From Spinacia oleracea (taxonomy: Eukaryota > Streptophyta > Magnoliopsida > Caryophyllales > Amaranthaceae): DNA of 64,000 bases. Each line of letters begins with the position of its first letter. Position 1 is the first letter of the stretch. Shown piece after piece: positions 11,042 through 23,742 of this stretch. The translations under genes were made by a program, and so were the position numbers. The stretch spans positions 5,567,143 to 5,631,142 of the forward strand of contig NC_079491.1 of assembly GCF_020520425.1 (NCBI RefSeq). The letters run 5' to 3'. The notes under the pieces were generated by a model that saw only the letters and a list, made by a program, of their open reading frames with translations, searched no databases and was not told where the DNA came from.

Positions 11042-11452
11042 AGGTGAAAAGACATCCAATATAAGTCCGTATAAGTTTTCTTCTTTGTTTTAATTGGCAG
11101 AAAGTTTTTTTTAATTTTTTTGGTAAGTCTTGTCTGTCAGAATCGAGAGCTAGCCTTACTATTTACAGCAATTCCCTACCTCGGTTTCCTAAAAGTGATT
11201 TTATGATTACTCGCTCCGTCGATAAAATATTGCATTATAATTAAAATTTATTTTATTAAAAATTTGGTATAAAATATACACATGATTTGGTAAATTAGGC
11301 TTAAGAGTTAAGAAGATTGAGATAGAGAGAATAACTAGCAAAATCTACCATTTAAGATATGAAACAAACTTGAAGGAACATTCCGAAATAGATTATGGGG
11401 TAACTTTTTTGGAGCGGAATGAGTATTGTTGTTGCGGGAAAATTTGTCAATC
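11042..11452. other. Gene-free stretch
   Basis: AT-rich. Starts like a Stowaway end at ~11209 (ctcgctccgtcgataaaatattgc) without a clear partner. No coding signal. Confidence 0.4.
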
Positions 11453-12113
11453 ACTCTCTCCGTCCTAAAAGATCGTCCTATTTGACTTTCAGGGCCAGCT
11501 AAAGGTTGGACATCCCTATAGCACCGGGCCACACAATTTTGGAGGCCAAAAAAAAAATTATATTGAATTGGTTACACCCCGGCCCTAAGAACAAATATTA
11601 TTTATTTATCAGCTACTTTGTTATGCATTGTGTAATTTTTGTCTAGTTGGTAAGGACTATTAAGTGTGGTAGTAAAAACCAGGGCTCGATTCATTCTCCA
11701 TCAATTTTCTCAAACCATCACACATAAAACGTTAAACCATATTATTAATTTGACTCTATATTTTGTATAATAAAATAATATTAATATAATAATTATGTGT
11801 TTTACATTAAATAATTGCCGGTACAAATTTATAGGGGACCAATATCTATATTTTAGCATAGGGCCTCAAAATTACCGGAGGCAGCATGCTTGACTTTTCA
11901 TGGTCTCCAAAATACGATTCGTACGTAATATCTTTAATTCTACAAGCGTAAAAATTAGAAAATGTACATATTTCAAAATTATATATTGAAACGAATTTAG
12001 CAACACAACAAATGACTTTATTATTTCTTACAAGCTAATGAAAATCATGGTCAAAGTTTTCAAAGTTTGACCCAAACATTACAATGGAACAATCTTTTAG
12101 GCACGAACAAAGT
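11453..12113. mobile_element. Stowaway-like MITE split by an insertion
   Basis: ctctctccgtcctaaaagat (11455-) faces atcttttaggcacgaacaaag (~12092-12113). The middle holds another element with an 8-bp duplication. Edges are degenerate. Confidence 0.5.
11490..11889. mobile_element. hAT-like insertion with 8-bp target duplication
   Basis: ttgacttt at 11482-11489 is repeated at 11890-11897, flanking a 400-bp segment starting CAGGGCCAGC and containing GGCC-rich ends. The eight-base duplication fits hAT, but the terminal inverted repeat is poor. A tRNA-like stretch (ctagttggtaaggac, ~11643) lies inside. Confidence 0.5.
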
Positions 12114-12655
12114 ATTATCTAACTTATTAATTAATTTGTCAATTACTAGTTTTCTAACAAGTGAAGTCAATTGCTACCTAATCCATTTTCTTGCCAACTA
12201 GTCGATTAATGACATCATAGTTACCCCTAAACATACTTAAATCACCAATTGTGTTTTCAATTTTCGAATTATAATTCACCAATAAACTTGGATAATGCAT
12301 GGATACAATGCATATTAAGTTTATAAAAATGTCACATGAAGTTTAATTAATTTGATTCAACATAGCCCAAACAAGAATAAACCTCGAGAATAACAATACC
12401 TATTCAGGTTCATGCTAGAAACATATTTGTTCACGTAAGATGTCTTTGATACATGTTATGCGTGAATAATATGATTTTAAGTCACAGTTCACTTTTAAAA
12501 TCGAAAGGCTATTATATATGATTCAAAAAATGGTTACTAAGTCTAAGAATTTTAGTATTTAATTTATTATAGTCACTATATGAGCAATAAATATGTCTCT
12601 ATTTGTGTAAAAGGGTGTTAGGAAACTATTGTTTTTGGTCCACATTAATATTATA
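12114..12655. other. Gene-free stretch
   Basis: AT-rich; no coding frame or structured element seen. Confidence 0.4.
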
Positions 12656-13515
12656 AGAGCTGTCAAAATTTGACCCGACCCGAAAAACCGACCTGAACCG
12701 ACCTGTATTTTTAAGGACCCGGACCCGACTCGAGACCCGATATTTTGTTAAAATAAGAAACCTGTAACCCGACCGTATCCAACCCGTTAAAACCGACGAC
12801 CGATTTCAACCCGCTAATGCATGACCCGGACCCGAACCTGACACCCGACCGAAATATAACCGTTAACAAAATTGAGTGAGCTTCCCGACCGAATAATGAC
12901 CCGAACCCGATTCAACACCCGACCCGATGTCCAACCGAAACCGATTATAACCCGGTGAAACCTGTTATTGACTCAATCGTGACAAACCGTTACCTGAATT
13001 TACGCGACATGTTGACAACCCGATTTGTCATTGACTAATTAAACAATAACTTAAATCAAGTTAATATTATTTTTTATAATTACCTAATCTAGAACAATTG
13101 AAAAACGTTAAACCAAATTTAACCAAATTTATAATAGTTAATTATAAGGTTAAAACTTGACTAGACCTGATAGCTATCTCACCCGGTCTTAACCCGTGCA
13201 CGATAGTGAACCCGACCTGACTTTTAACCGACCCGGTAATTATCCGATCCAAACTTGACCCGACTCGTTAAGACTCGAACCCGTAATTATACCCGACTAG
13301 AAAAAGACCTGACCCAAACCCGAACCGAACCCGATTTATACCGAAATGAAAAAATAACCCGACATGACCCGACAAATTTTCAACCTGACCGAACCCGACC
13401 TGAACCCGACCTGCACCCGATGATAAAATGACCGGACACGACCCGACCAGATCATGACCCGAGACCCGAGATGACCAGACCCGGACCCGACTCGAGTAAC
13501 CGTTTTGACAGCTCT
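12656..13515. mobile_element. Non-autonomous hAT-like element made of 'ACCCGA' units
   Basis: Ends agagctgtcaaaa (12656-) and ttttgacagctct (-13515) are a 13-bp perfect inverted repeat. The interior is two arrays of ACCCGACC-type units around an AT-rich centre. No 8-bp duplication is visible, so the class is inferred from similar elements. The 89-codon minus-strand frame is low-complexity read-through. Confidence 0.65.
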
Positions 13516-13862
13516 CGTCCACGCAAGAGAAATCCACTATTTTAATTCATTTTTCGGCTAATTTGTCGATTGATGACATTATATCCCTAAATATACTTAG
13601 ATTATTTTAATAAATTAATAAAATTAATTCACCCAAAAATTAAAATATAAACCAAATAAAAATTAAAAGTTTAATTTCGGTAATTAATTTCTCTGGTTAA
13701 TTTATTTGGTGATTAAATTATTATGTTTTGGTAATTAAATTATTTTTACTTTTTTTTAAATGATTTAAATATAATTAGGATTAATTGTGATGTCATCATT
13801 AATCAATTGGCGGAAAAATTGGTTAAGGTAGGTCTTACAAAAAAAATCACATTGGTGTCATA

Positions 13863-13985
13863 TTAGTTAATCACTGGAACTAATTAGTTAAATATTGAAA
13901 CCAAATAGTTAAGCAATAAAACTAATTGGTTAAACACTAGAACTAGTTAGTTAAGCAGTGGAACCAATCAGTTAACCAATCAAAG
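13863..13985. repeat. Tandem ~22-bp repeat
   Basis: Six or so imperfect units of the type aactaattagttaaacactg. A related block is at about 35885-35940. Confidence 0.65.
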
Positions 13986-14308
13986 TGATCTTTCCGATAA
14001 GACGGTCTTACACAAAAATTACCGCAAAGCATATCTTATTAAAATTTAGGTAATAATCGACATTCGACATCCTTTCTAATAAGTTAAATAGTGATTGACA
14101 AATTTTTATACCATATGTAGTTAACGCATGGCCTCTAAATTGCCGGATATCGACGCCCTACCTACTCGTATCATTCGTGCAAGTACAAGGACTACTCTTT
14201 ACAAGATGTCCCCGAAGAAATCTAAAGCGTACATTTGAACCAGAACTTCCATAGACCTTCCATCGAAAAAGCCTCTTATAACGTTTTTTACAAACGAGGG
14301 CGGCGTGC

Positions 14309-14565
14309 TTCATATCAGATATGTTTTTACAAAAACATACACCCCACTAAACAACAAAATAGGATAAGACAAACATTAAAACAAGTGCCATTTTTCAAAA
14401 AACAGATGTCATTTTGAAAAAATGGATGCCATTTTATAAAAAATCATGTCATTTTTCAAAAACGGATGTCATTATCCAAAAAATTTAATTTTTTCCTTTA
14501 CCGTTTGTCTTTTATTTTGTCGTTTAGTGAGTGATATATTTTTTTAAAAACATATCTGATATGGA
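14309..14565. mobile_element. Fold-back MITE with internal tandem repeat
   Basis: catatcagatatgttttt (14311-14328) is inverted at 14546-14563, and further in, cactaaacaacaaaatagg pairs with the cgtttagtg side, so the terminal repeats are about 70 bp. The centre (14383-14482) is four ~22-bp units of ggatgtcatttttcaaaa. Confidence 0.65.
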
Positions 14566-14764
14566 TTTATACTTCCTCGTTTTAATTCCAATGTATTTTG
14601 GTAAGGGTGTATTGGCGTGCGAGTTATATAATACTCCGTAGGTGACACTAACAATTACTTCAAATGTTCAATTATCATCCTTTAAAGAATTTACCAACTA
14701 AAGTAGATTATATCCACTTTGATTAGTAATAAGATGGAATCGAGAGATCGTTAAGATTATAATA

Positions 14765-15115
14765 TATCAAAAGATCTTGCGCGCACAAGATGTACAATAA
14801 ATTTATTGTACATCAAGATAACTTTTATCCATTTTTCTGTAACTTTGACATAGTTTTGATTAACTTTTGTATTAGTAAAAAAGAAGTTGATAGATAAACA
14901 TTTTACAGAGTAAAATGATTAATTTTATACATTACTAGTGATTTTGAAGAAATAAGTTTTACTAAAATGAAAAGATTTATCACTAAAAAATACGAAGTAG
15001 ATAGCTTTTACATATATAAGCTTAGCTTTTAAGCATTTTGAGTTAACTTTTACTCCGGTGTACAATATTTATTGTACACCCTTTGTAAATAAGAATTTGT
15101 GATAACATATTATCT
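14765..15115. repeat. Dispersed repeat, copy 1
   Basis: Begins gatcttgcgcgcacaagatg and ends near gtacaatatttattgtacac. It shares most of its length with 16255-16585 (gattaactttt, tatcactaaaaaata, aagcattttgagttaactt). Confidence 0.6.
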
Positions 15116-15395
15116 TCTTCGTAGTATTATATAAAACAAAAACAACTTATCGTATATTACTACTCCTTATATACTACTTCTTCGGAGTATGAGCAGAGCT
15201 TAGCATACGTTTAAACATTGGCGTATGTAATGACTTGATATATTTATCTGAATATGTGTTATATCATTTTTATCTTTAATTACATAATATTAAAAATTAT
15301 AACATTTTAATATTGTTAAATTATTTATTTAGACGAATCAAACAAGATCTTACAAGAATATGTATTTTCTTATATATTTAAAAAGATTTAGAAGA

Positions 15396-15469
15396 TTCTC
15401 ATTTAGGTTTTTTTAACACTATTCACAGTTGAATTCAACTGTGAATAGTGTCAACAACCTAAATGAGAA
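15396..15469. repeat. Near-perfect 74-bp hairpin
   Basis: ttctcatttaggtt and its complement flank cactattcacagttg / caactgtgaatagtg around a gaattc centre (15431-15436). Small fold-back element or remnant. Confidence 0.75.
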
Positions 15470-15592
15470 CATCATTGTGGAACGGATGGAATATCAACTA
15501 CTACCTAAAAAATTAATATGTCAATTAAATTGTCTAAAACTATGTGTCAGTCAATCCGGAACGAGTATTGAGGGACGGAGGGAGTACTTGTA

Positions 15593-15888
15593 CTCCCTTC
15601 GTTCTTGAATGTTAGTCACTTCTCCTAATTGAGTTGTTCTTTTTTTATTAGTCTTTCTTGGATTCTTTTCTTATTTGTCCAATATGTATTCCTTTTATAC
15701 TTTCATAAATATGTGAAAAATCTGGAGTACTTGCTAACTCTCAAGTAACGTTTATCCCTATTAAATCCTACAATTATTTCCATCTCTTATCCACATGAGT
15801 TATAATCTATTGAAATTCATGTGATAATTGTACTTTTGTTTAATTGTGTTAGATACCAAAATAAACTAACATTCAAGAACGGAGGAAG
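15593..15888. mobile_element. Stowaway-type MITE
   Basis: CTCCCTTCGTTCTTGAATG at 15593 is mirrored by CATTCAAGAACGGAGGAAG ending at 15888. TA duplicated at 15591-15592 and 15889-15890. The sequence just left (gacggagggagtac, ~15574) is the end of another such element. Confidence 0.8.
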
Positions 15889-16254
15889 TAGTTATTTGTT
15901 GTAAGAAATTTTTATTAGTTAAGTTATTTATTATGGTGACAATTAGAAGTAGAAAAACAAAAGTAACATAATTTAGAGTGAAAATCATACAAGTAGAGAT
16001 ATAATAAATTAAACTAGTTGAAAAAACGTTCATACATAAACGTGTAGCATTTAAAAAGGGTAACATGCAAGTGTAACACTAAAAACATAGAGTATATCTA
16101 AATAATTTTATAAAATTCACTATTTGATTTTGTATACCGTAAATGATTTTATGTAACTTTTTTTTGAAAATCACTATTCTTTAAAAGATTTCAAACAAAA
16201 TAAGTTTAGATAAGTTAAGATAATTTGATATACATTCATTTAAGTTAAGACAAA

Positions 16255-16585
16255 AGGTCTTGCACGCATAACTTTTGTACGCAATTTTTTTATAACTTTT
16301 AATATACTTTGATTAACATTTATATCATGAAAAAGTATTGATGGATAAATTTGTTAAAGGTTTAATGGTTACCTTTATACACTATTAGTGATTTTGAAAA
16401 TAAAAAAAAAATTATTAAAATGAAAAAAATTTATCACTAAAAAATAGATAAGGTTTACATTATATCGTATTAAATTTAAGCATTTTGAGTTAACTTTTAC
16501 TCCACTCGTAAATATTAATTTGTACACTACTTATAAATAAGATTTTGTACACAACTTATAAATAAAAATATGTGATGTTGAAGGA
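16255..16585. repeat. Dispersed repeat, copy 2
   Basis: Second copy of the 14.8-kb family, starting ggtcttgcacgcataac. More diverged; no target duplication seen. Confidence 0.6.
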
Positions 16586-18119
16586 GAAATGATAAATAAA
16601 AAAGTGTGAACCTAAATTGATGGCCTCATTACAAATATCAGTCCATTATTAACACAAAAAGTAGTCGTTTGCAAAAGAAATAACCCAAGGTTAAATAATG
16701 TAATAAAAACATAAAACATATGGATAACTATAAGTAAGAAAACGTATAAAATTTATTAAGTGCACACCACTATTAAATAAGAATATTTTGTAAAGTGAAG
16801 ATAAATTAAGAAAAAATAAGTTCAGAAAATATATTTTTTTCATACATTTTCATACACAAATAAGCTTTTTTTTTTTCAAGACAAACTAATTTTTTGTCCT
16901 GAATAAATAAGTAAAGATAGGTTAAGATAAGTTCAAATGATAAAAAATCAGACAAAATAATTCTAATAAAATGGAGTCCGGTTTAATTTTTATAGAAAAA
17001 AATGAACTTCCCCATATTACTTCCGTAACAAACTTGCGAATTTGTAACACAAAAAAAAATCAAAAAATTAAAACCGAATAACAAACTTGCGAATTTGTAG
17101 CACCAAAATTTTTCAAACAATTAAAACTCAAATTGAATTCGTGAAATCCCAAATAATAAAAGTGTCTTTCTTCATTTTCATCGTCAAATCAACCGTAATA
17201 GATGATAGACTACGAGCAATGCGATTAGAAGCTATAATCGACATTGTTTATTCATCATGTTCCAGTGAAGACATTGTAAATTCAATTTTGATGTCACCTC
17301 TCGCAAATTAATTACCCGAAAACAAAAATTAATCATACCGTCGGCGTCGGCGTCGGCGTAACTCTACCAACTCATTTCGATTATTACACCGATTCTATTG
17401 CCGCTTACTCCACTAAGTTGCGCCCTTTCACACATAGACATCATTTTTTTTCCTTTTTGAAGTGAGCGGAATTTATTTTAGGGTTTTGATGAAAATAGGA
17501 TGTGAAAAAGAGTTTAAATTATGGATAAATAAGTATGATTGAGGTTTTATGTTTATTAAATGAATATTTGTTCCAAAATTATCATTTTTCATGTGATCGG
17601 TTCAATTTATACTTTGTAAATAATTTCATTTATTTTGTTACCTTTTCGTAAATAATTTTAAGTAATGGTTACTGACTTATTGCCTCTATTTTTTATAGTG
17701 TTACATTTGAACTGGCACATAATTTTTTAAGAATGTTAAGCTGAATTTGTTAAAATAATACCCAAGTGAGATTGTGAGATATGGATTAATTATTTATTAT
17801 AATGCATTGATAATAGTTAAATTATGTATTGTTAGGAAAATATGGTGTGAGCATACATGGATAACCATTAGAAATAGGCAAAAAAAAAAAAAAAAAAAAA
17901 AAAGAGGAGAGAGCATCATGTGAGGAGAATGAAATATTTCCTCTGTTTAGACATACTCGCAACGTTTGGATTTTATACACTATTCACATATTCTGCTTTG
18001 ACTATTGTTAGTGATATATATATAAATATATATAACATATAAGTACTATTAAATAACATATTCATATATTCTACTTTGACTATAGTTAGTGATGTACTAG
18101 TTATTTATTTAACTACTAA
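16586..18119. other. Gene-free AT-rich stretch
   Basis: Holds a direct duplicate of aacaaacttgcgaatttgta (~17029 and ~17080), a (TCGGCG)3 run at ~17340-17357 and a poly-A run at 17880-17903. The 74-codon frame at 17087-17311 has no recognisable domain and I do not call it a gene. At ~17936 a lone Stowaway-like end occurs. Confidence 0.4.
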
Positions 18120-19310
18120 TCTATATAGTGTACTAAAAGAGGGGAAATCAATGTGGTGATGACAAATGTCACTCATTGATTGGCCTCTCTTTTAATTTTA
18201 AAAAATAAATATTAGTCTAAATTTATTTTGTCTTATCAAGAAAAAATCAGAGAAGATATTATTGATTGCCATTATAAAACTTAAAGATTTTTTGAATATT
18301 CCGTTCTTAAATATTCATATATTATGCTAAATATTATTTCCTAAACCTAAAAAAACTGATTATATGTTATTTAATTAAAAAATATTCATGTCATTATATT
18401 ATTTTGACTTAGCTATGTAAAATATATGGACATATATTTATGCAGGTAATCAGAAGCTTAAGTAATTATTGCATGAATGTTTCGATTATCTACGCTATTA
18501 TATACTACGTAATAAATTATGGAAATTAGCTTGCAAAGAATAAAATGCTAATATGTTCCTTGATTAGTTAAGCTGTGAAATTGGAAATTACAATATTGGC
18601 GAACAATTGTTTTTTTAATGTCATTTATCATATATAATAAGATAAAACAATGGTTTCCAATATATATAATTAATATAAGTAATATTAATTTAGTAATCGA
18701 ATTATGTCATAGTCATACGTACATAGTAGATTTTTGGTGTAGTATTCCGTATTCGTATATGGTGAATTGTGAATTGTGATCAATGTTAATCATCATGTAC
18801 TATTAACCATCTAAACATGCATATTTAGGGCATTTATATGTGTAAATTTGCAATCATGACATACATTGCCAATAGTATGTGTAATTAAGATCTTTTTTTT
18901 ACATAAGCTAAGTGTGTAATTAATATCAAACTATATAAAAAGTAAAATATTTTCTAAAATGATAATTCATATTGCCGTAATAATCATGATCATCTTAAAG
19001 TATTCGCACGACTATTTTATAAAATTTGCTTAGCTTGCCCATATGACTATCTAAAGATATTTGAATTACCAAATAATACTTAGTTTTGTATGGCTATCTA
19101 CACCATTTACCAATATCATCAAATATTGACCTCTATTCTGTAAGGGAAGATGAGATGATTTGGTGTCCATGTAAAAAGATTAAAATGCACCATTAAGTTA
19201 CTAATTAAACTACATTACCTCTATTATAAATAACAAAATGACTTATATCAAGAAAACAAATAAGCATGTCGACAATATAAAGAGGAAAATAATCAATAAA
19301 ACTTACCAAA

Positions 19311-19330
19311 CCCCCCCCCCCCCCCCCCCC
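19311..19330 (+). repeat. 20-base poly-C run
   Basis: Homopolymer directly after a caaa; length may be affected by sequencing error. Confidence 0.9.
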
Positions 19331-20913
19331 ACATAAAAAAATTAGAGTAATATCAAATGTTGAAATTAAATTCTTTGATTGATTTTGTCATTTTGTATAC
19401 CATACATTAAAGCATAGCAGATGCCATTAAAATCTTAGCTCAAAAAGCAATGCACATTCAAAAATCAACACAAACTCATGAAAATAAGGGCATAAAAATA
19501 AATTTTATTTTTTTATTCCTTTCAAATTATACTAAATTATTTTATGTATTTAATTTAATTGAAACATCTTTTATTTCATCTCAATTGCACTTATTAATTT
19601 GTTGACAAAAGTTGATAAAACTAATACGTATTACATTTTTTTAATTCCAAAACATGGTAAAACTAATTATTTAAGGGTCAAAATTACAATGTAAATAATT
19701 AAGGGAATAAAATACTTAGTTTATCCCTCAATTTCTGCAATTTAGTACCAACAATAAATTTCAAAGGACACGCAATTTGTTACAAAACCAAAAATACAAG
19801 AACCTAACATGTATGGACTCAAGTAAATTTTGAATTGACTATTAGTTGTAATTGAATGTGAATGAAGCTAATTAAGAAAATAGTTGATTATAAATTTTAT
19901 TCAATAAAATTTTAATTTCAAACAAAATCATATTAAGAAGTAATTATTTATTTAAGGATGAATTGAAAATTTAGAAAAATAAGAAATTAAGAAAATAATC
20001 AATAAAAATAATTTATGATAAAATTTTATGAAAAAAACATAGATTAAAATTAATGTTGAGATTCCTCTCAAATCAAAATAATTAGTCAAAATCGCGAGGC
20101 TGGCAAAAAATGGTGGTAGTACTATAATAAAATTATTATATTATTAATAAGTTTGCACAACATAAATATTTTGAATATGTTATGTAAAGGATTGCAATAT
20201 GTTATGCATGCATCACACTTTATGGTCGTGCGAGTTTGGTTTTAGGTTGGGCCGACGACGAAGATAGACATAGATGATTGACTAATATTGACTAATAAAT
20301 AGAGATTTTGTGTTGATGAGCGGGTTTGAGGATATCGATTATCTACCCACCTTGGAGATGGAGTGAGTTTAAATTTATTGGATTTGAATACACTCACTAA
20401 ATCCTAATCATGTATGTCACTTTTTAAATAATTTTATCAACACAATCAATTTTAATACCCCGTAATAAACTTATGTCAATATATTCAAAAGTTAGCTGAA
20501 AAATAAAGTAAATTATCTACCGAATATAGGGATGTTAGATTGTTTGCGGGGCAGGTTCTTTTGGAGACCCTCACGCGGATTCATCTAATGGTCGAGCAGG
20601 GATGGAAGAAAGTTTGATGGGTGATGTGGTTAAAAAATGTATGATCCATGCGGGTGATGAAGCAGTGATGGATTTTAGATTGGACCCGCCTTCCTTGATT
20701 ATCCTTCATCTAATTCATTGTAAATATATCAACATTTTTTTACACTCCTTTGATTCCGATTTAATCGTCACACTTTCTTTTTTCGACCGCCAATTTAATT
20801 TTCATATTTCCTTTATGATATGAACTCACTAATATATTACATCTCTCTTTTCACTATCAAAATTTAAGATCTCACTTATTCTCTCATTCACTTTAACTAC
20901 TTTTGTGTTTAAA

Positions 20914-21476
20914 CTAGTGTGTGGCCCGGGCGTTGCCCGGGTTTTGACTTTTATTCGTCTTTATTTGTTGTAAATACGTGTTCGTGTAAATGGTGTCGTT
21001 ATAGAATTATGGGGTTACACACAAGATTAGCGCCCGATTAACAACCTTTTAAAGTTGAAACTCCATGTTCTATTACCCCAAGTACATGTAATATGTTCTA
21101 TAATTTATTCAACCACTTACTCGTTATATATTACATTCTATTACCCATAGTTTTTTTTTTAAGCTTAATCTAGAAAAGTAATAACTGTACATTTATAAAT
21201 TAAGTAATCATTCCCCTTTTTTGCATTCACTTCTTTTCAATTTGTCATTTATTGTAAAAAGAACATAAATGTTTATATAGAAATATATAACATAAGTTGT
21301 AGTTGGTTAAGATGGTTGGATGTTGAACTTTTAACAAAGGGGTCTAGTGTTCGATCCTTACTACATGTTTTTTGGTTGTCAATGACATGTCATGATGCGG
21401 TGACGTGGCGTAATAAGACGAGGTATATGTGACACGTATACGTTCTTAAAAACGCCTTTTAATATATTAGTATAGA
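20914..21476 (-). mobile_element. Short non-autonomous Helitron
   Basis: Minus-strand 5' end TCTATACTAATATATTAAAA lies at 21476; its 3' end has the hairpin CCCGGGCAACGCCCGGG followed by ..CTAG at 20914-20917. Flanking bases are A (20913) and T (21477), the AT target rule of Helitrons. At 21300-21360 it carries a tRNA-like block (tagttggttaagatgg ... gttcgatcc), a SINE promoter relic on the plus strand. Confidence 0.8.
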
Positions 21477-21588
21477 TATAATAGATAAGCCAAAATCTAC
21501 TTATCGTATAAAACTCCGTGAAAACTTAATGTGACGATTAAATTGGGAGGGGTAGAATATATCCTGCACATTATGTAGTATAACGTTT

Positions 21589-22110
21589 TGTTTATTTACT
21601 CTAATTAATCAGATAAACAAATTGTCGAATTCTCTGGAACAAAATTATAAAATTCAAAACACTCTTGCCGAAAAAAATAGGTGAGTCTAGGGGAGGGTTT
21701 GAGGCGGATGTGGATACACGGGTGGGTGGTGGAGCAGATAGGGATTTTGTTTTTTACCCCTCGAGACGAGGATGGGGAGGGGTGGCTATCGTTCCTATCA
21801 CTGGTGGTGGCGGGGAAGGGGATGAAAATTTTTAGACGGTAAGATGTTTATTTACTCAATTACTCTAATTAATCAGATAACCAAATTGTCGAATTCTCTA
21901 GAAAAAAGATTTAAAATTCAAAACACTCTTACCGAAAAAATAGGTGAGTCTAGGGGAGGGTTTGAGGCGGATGTGGATACACGGGTGGGTGGTGGAGCAG
22001 AGAGAGATTTTGTTTTTTACCCCTCGAGACGAGGATGGGGAGGGTTGGCTATCGTTCCTATCACTGGTGGTGGCGGGGGAGGGGATGAAATTTTTTAGAC
22101 GGTAAGATAT
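21589..22110. repeat. Tandem duplication, two units of ~263 bp
   Basis: Two copies running from tgtttatttact to agacggtaaga, at about 21589-21845 and 21846-22108, roughly 95% alike. The second has an extra caattact. Inside is a G-rich block (gggtgggtggtggagcag, ctcgagacgaggatggggag). The 84-codon frames across it are not convincing coding sequence. Confidence 0.85.
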
Positions 22111-22494
22111 AAAGGTCGCGACCCGTCTCAACGTCATCTCTAGATAAATAAAGTAAATGGCGGGTTATGTGTTAAGTGGTTGGATAATGAGGCAGATGAG
22201 ACGAGTAGTAAGGTAGATATAACTATTGATGGGAATGGTGGATTAAAATAAATTTAATTTTGATAGAGGTGATGAATGATGATGAATATAATTTTGTCCA
22301 TGTACCCTTTTTTGTTTTATTTTTTTAATAAATAAGACAACAGACAGGTTAACAACAAAATTATCTATCATTAATTTTAATCAGCAGAATATCTATGACC
22401 TCTATTATGATGATTATTATCTACCACTATAGTTTAGATTTCATATAAATTTATATTTAGATTACAAACCGTGCATCGCACGGGTACTATACTA

Positions 22495-22811
22495 CTCCCT
22501 CTGTCCCATAATTATAGTCCCGTTTGATAAAAAACACGGGTTTTAAGAAAAATGGAATATAGTACATGAAAAAGTAGAATAACGTACAAATGATGATTGA
22601 ATTTATGGAAAAGTGGAATAAAGTACATGTGAAAAAAAAATATAGTACATACGAAAGTGGAATATAGTACATGGGTGGGGTTTTCAATATATTTTTAATT
22701 AATATAGTACACGAGAAAGTAAGGACCTTTGTAGCCAAAATTAGAAACAGGACTATAATTTTAGGACGCCCGATTTAAAAAAAAAGGACTATAATTTTGA
22801 GACGGAGAGAG
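22495..22811. mobile_element. Stowaway MITE in the Helitron terminus
   Basis: CTCCCTCTGTCCCATAATTA at 22495 is mirrored by TAATTTTGAGACGGAGAGAG ending at 22811. TA duplicated at 22493-22494 and 22812-22813. The interior has several gtggaatatagtacatg units. Confidence 0.8.
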
Positions 22812-22814
22812 TAG

Positions 22815-23742
22815 TAAATAACTATAAGTAGTACAAAGTATGAATTGTAAGAGGTGACCAAAAATCTAAGTTTTGTTATTATTTTAGGGAAACTATTTAA
22901 AATTTATTGCTATGTATGTGACAATAACATACATTTTTTGACCAAAAATTTAAAATAACACGGAGTAATAATCTTGAACTCCTGACCAAACATGAAACAC
23001 ATAATCCCGAAAATTCCAAAACGGTGTTGATCGATCCTTGGTCAAAATTCTAGTCAAACATTGTTTTACAAACTCTACCACCCTCAACTCATCCTATATA
23101 TTGGCGCTGAAATTTAATTATAACTCTAAAATTTCAGATTTTGGGTCCAAAAAAGAGGACCTTAAACGGATTGGGCTATGATTTTTAGGCTTTATTTGAC
23201 AACATTAGCTGAAACGGATTAGATAGCTGAATGGGTAAGATAGCACCTTAAATCGATAAGGTACTGAAACTGATAAGGTAATTGTTTGCATTAAATGTTT
23301 GATAAAATATTTATTAAGCAACTGAAATTTTTAAGTAATTTTTATTAATATATACATATCTAAATATTTCATTATAAGTATAGTTACAAATAAAATATTC
23401 AACCCCAATTAACTCCTAATTTTTTTTGCGTAATACTGTATTGAAATTTTATAATGGAAACATCTATACAAATGTAAAAAGTTTAAAATAAGCCCAACCC
23501 TTTGTAAAAAAAAATTAATATAAGCCCACCCCTTTGTAAAAGAAATAAATCCCTAATAAGGACCATTTACAAAAAGTATCCCCTGCCAGTGGATTGTATT
23601 TTTTAATCCACCGGCATGATAAAATTATGAGTTTGGTAGGTGCACGAGAAAATTACCTTGAGATTGAGGCTAGCAGCCAACTATAATTGCTGCAAATCCG
23701 TGAGTTTTTCTTTTCGTCTCGATCTTATGCAAAGCATAGGAC
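22815..23742. other. Gene-free stretch
   Basis: AT-rich, with an aagcccaaccctttgtaaa direct duplicate near 23490-23540. The last ~100 bp may be part of the Copia gag region left of the hAT insertion, since its frame reads on into the fossil. Confidence 0.35.

Larger units (their letters stand above)
18120..22814 (+). mobile_element. Putative 4.7-kb Helitron whose 3' end is split by a Stowaway MITE
   Basis: The 5' end TCTATATAGTGTACTAAAAG (18120, after A) has the TC start and AAAAGAGG of plant Helitrons. The 3' end has the hairpin CCGTGCATCGCACGG (about 22469-22483) and then ..ACTATACTA. A Stowaway occupies 22495-22811; removing it with one TA rejoins CTAG followed by T, the Helitron CTRR|T terminus. 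No helicase frame was seen, so it is non-autonomous. Nested inside are a minus-strand Helitron, a tandem duplication and AT-rich filler. The pairing of these two ends is inference. Confidence 0.5.

Noticed and set aside
13268-13537. 89-residue minus-strand frame
   Set aside because: Low-complexity read-through of the ACCCGA array.
19311-19330. Poly-C run as a biological signal
   Set aside because: More likely simple replication slippage or a sequencing artefact; nothing around it supports a function.
21844-22137. 84- and 79-codon frames in the tandem duplication
   Set aside because: Frame is lost between the two copies of the unit and neither product resembles a protein family.
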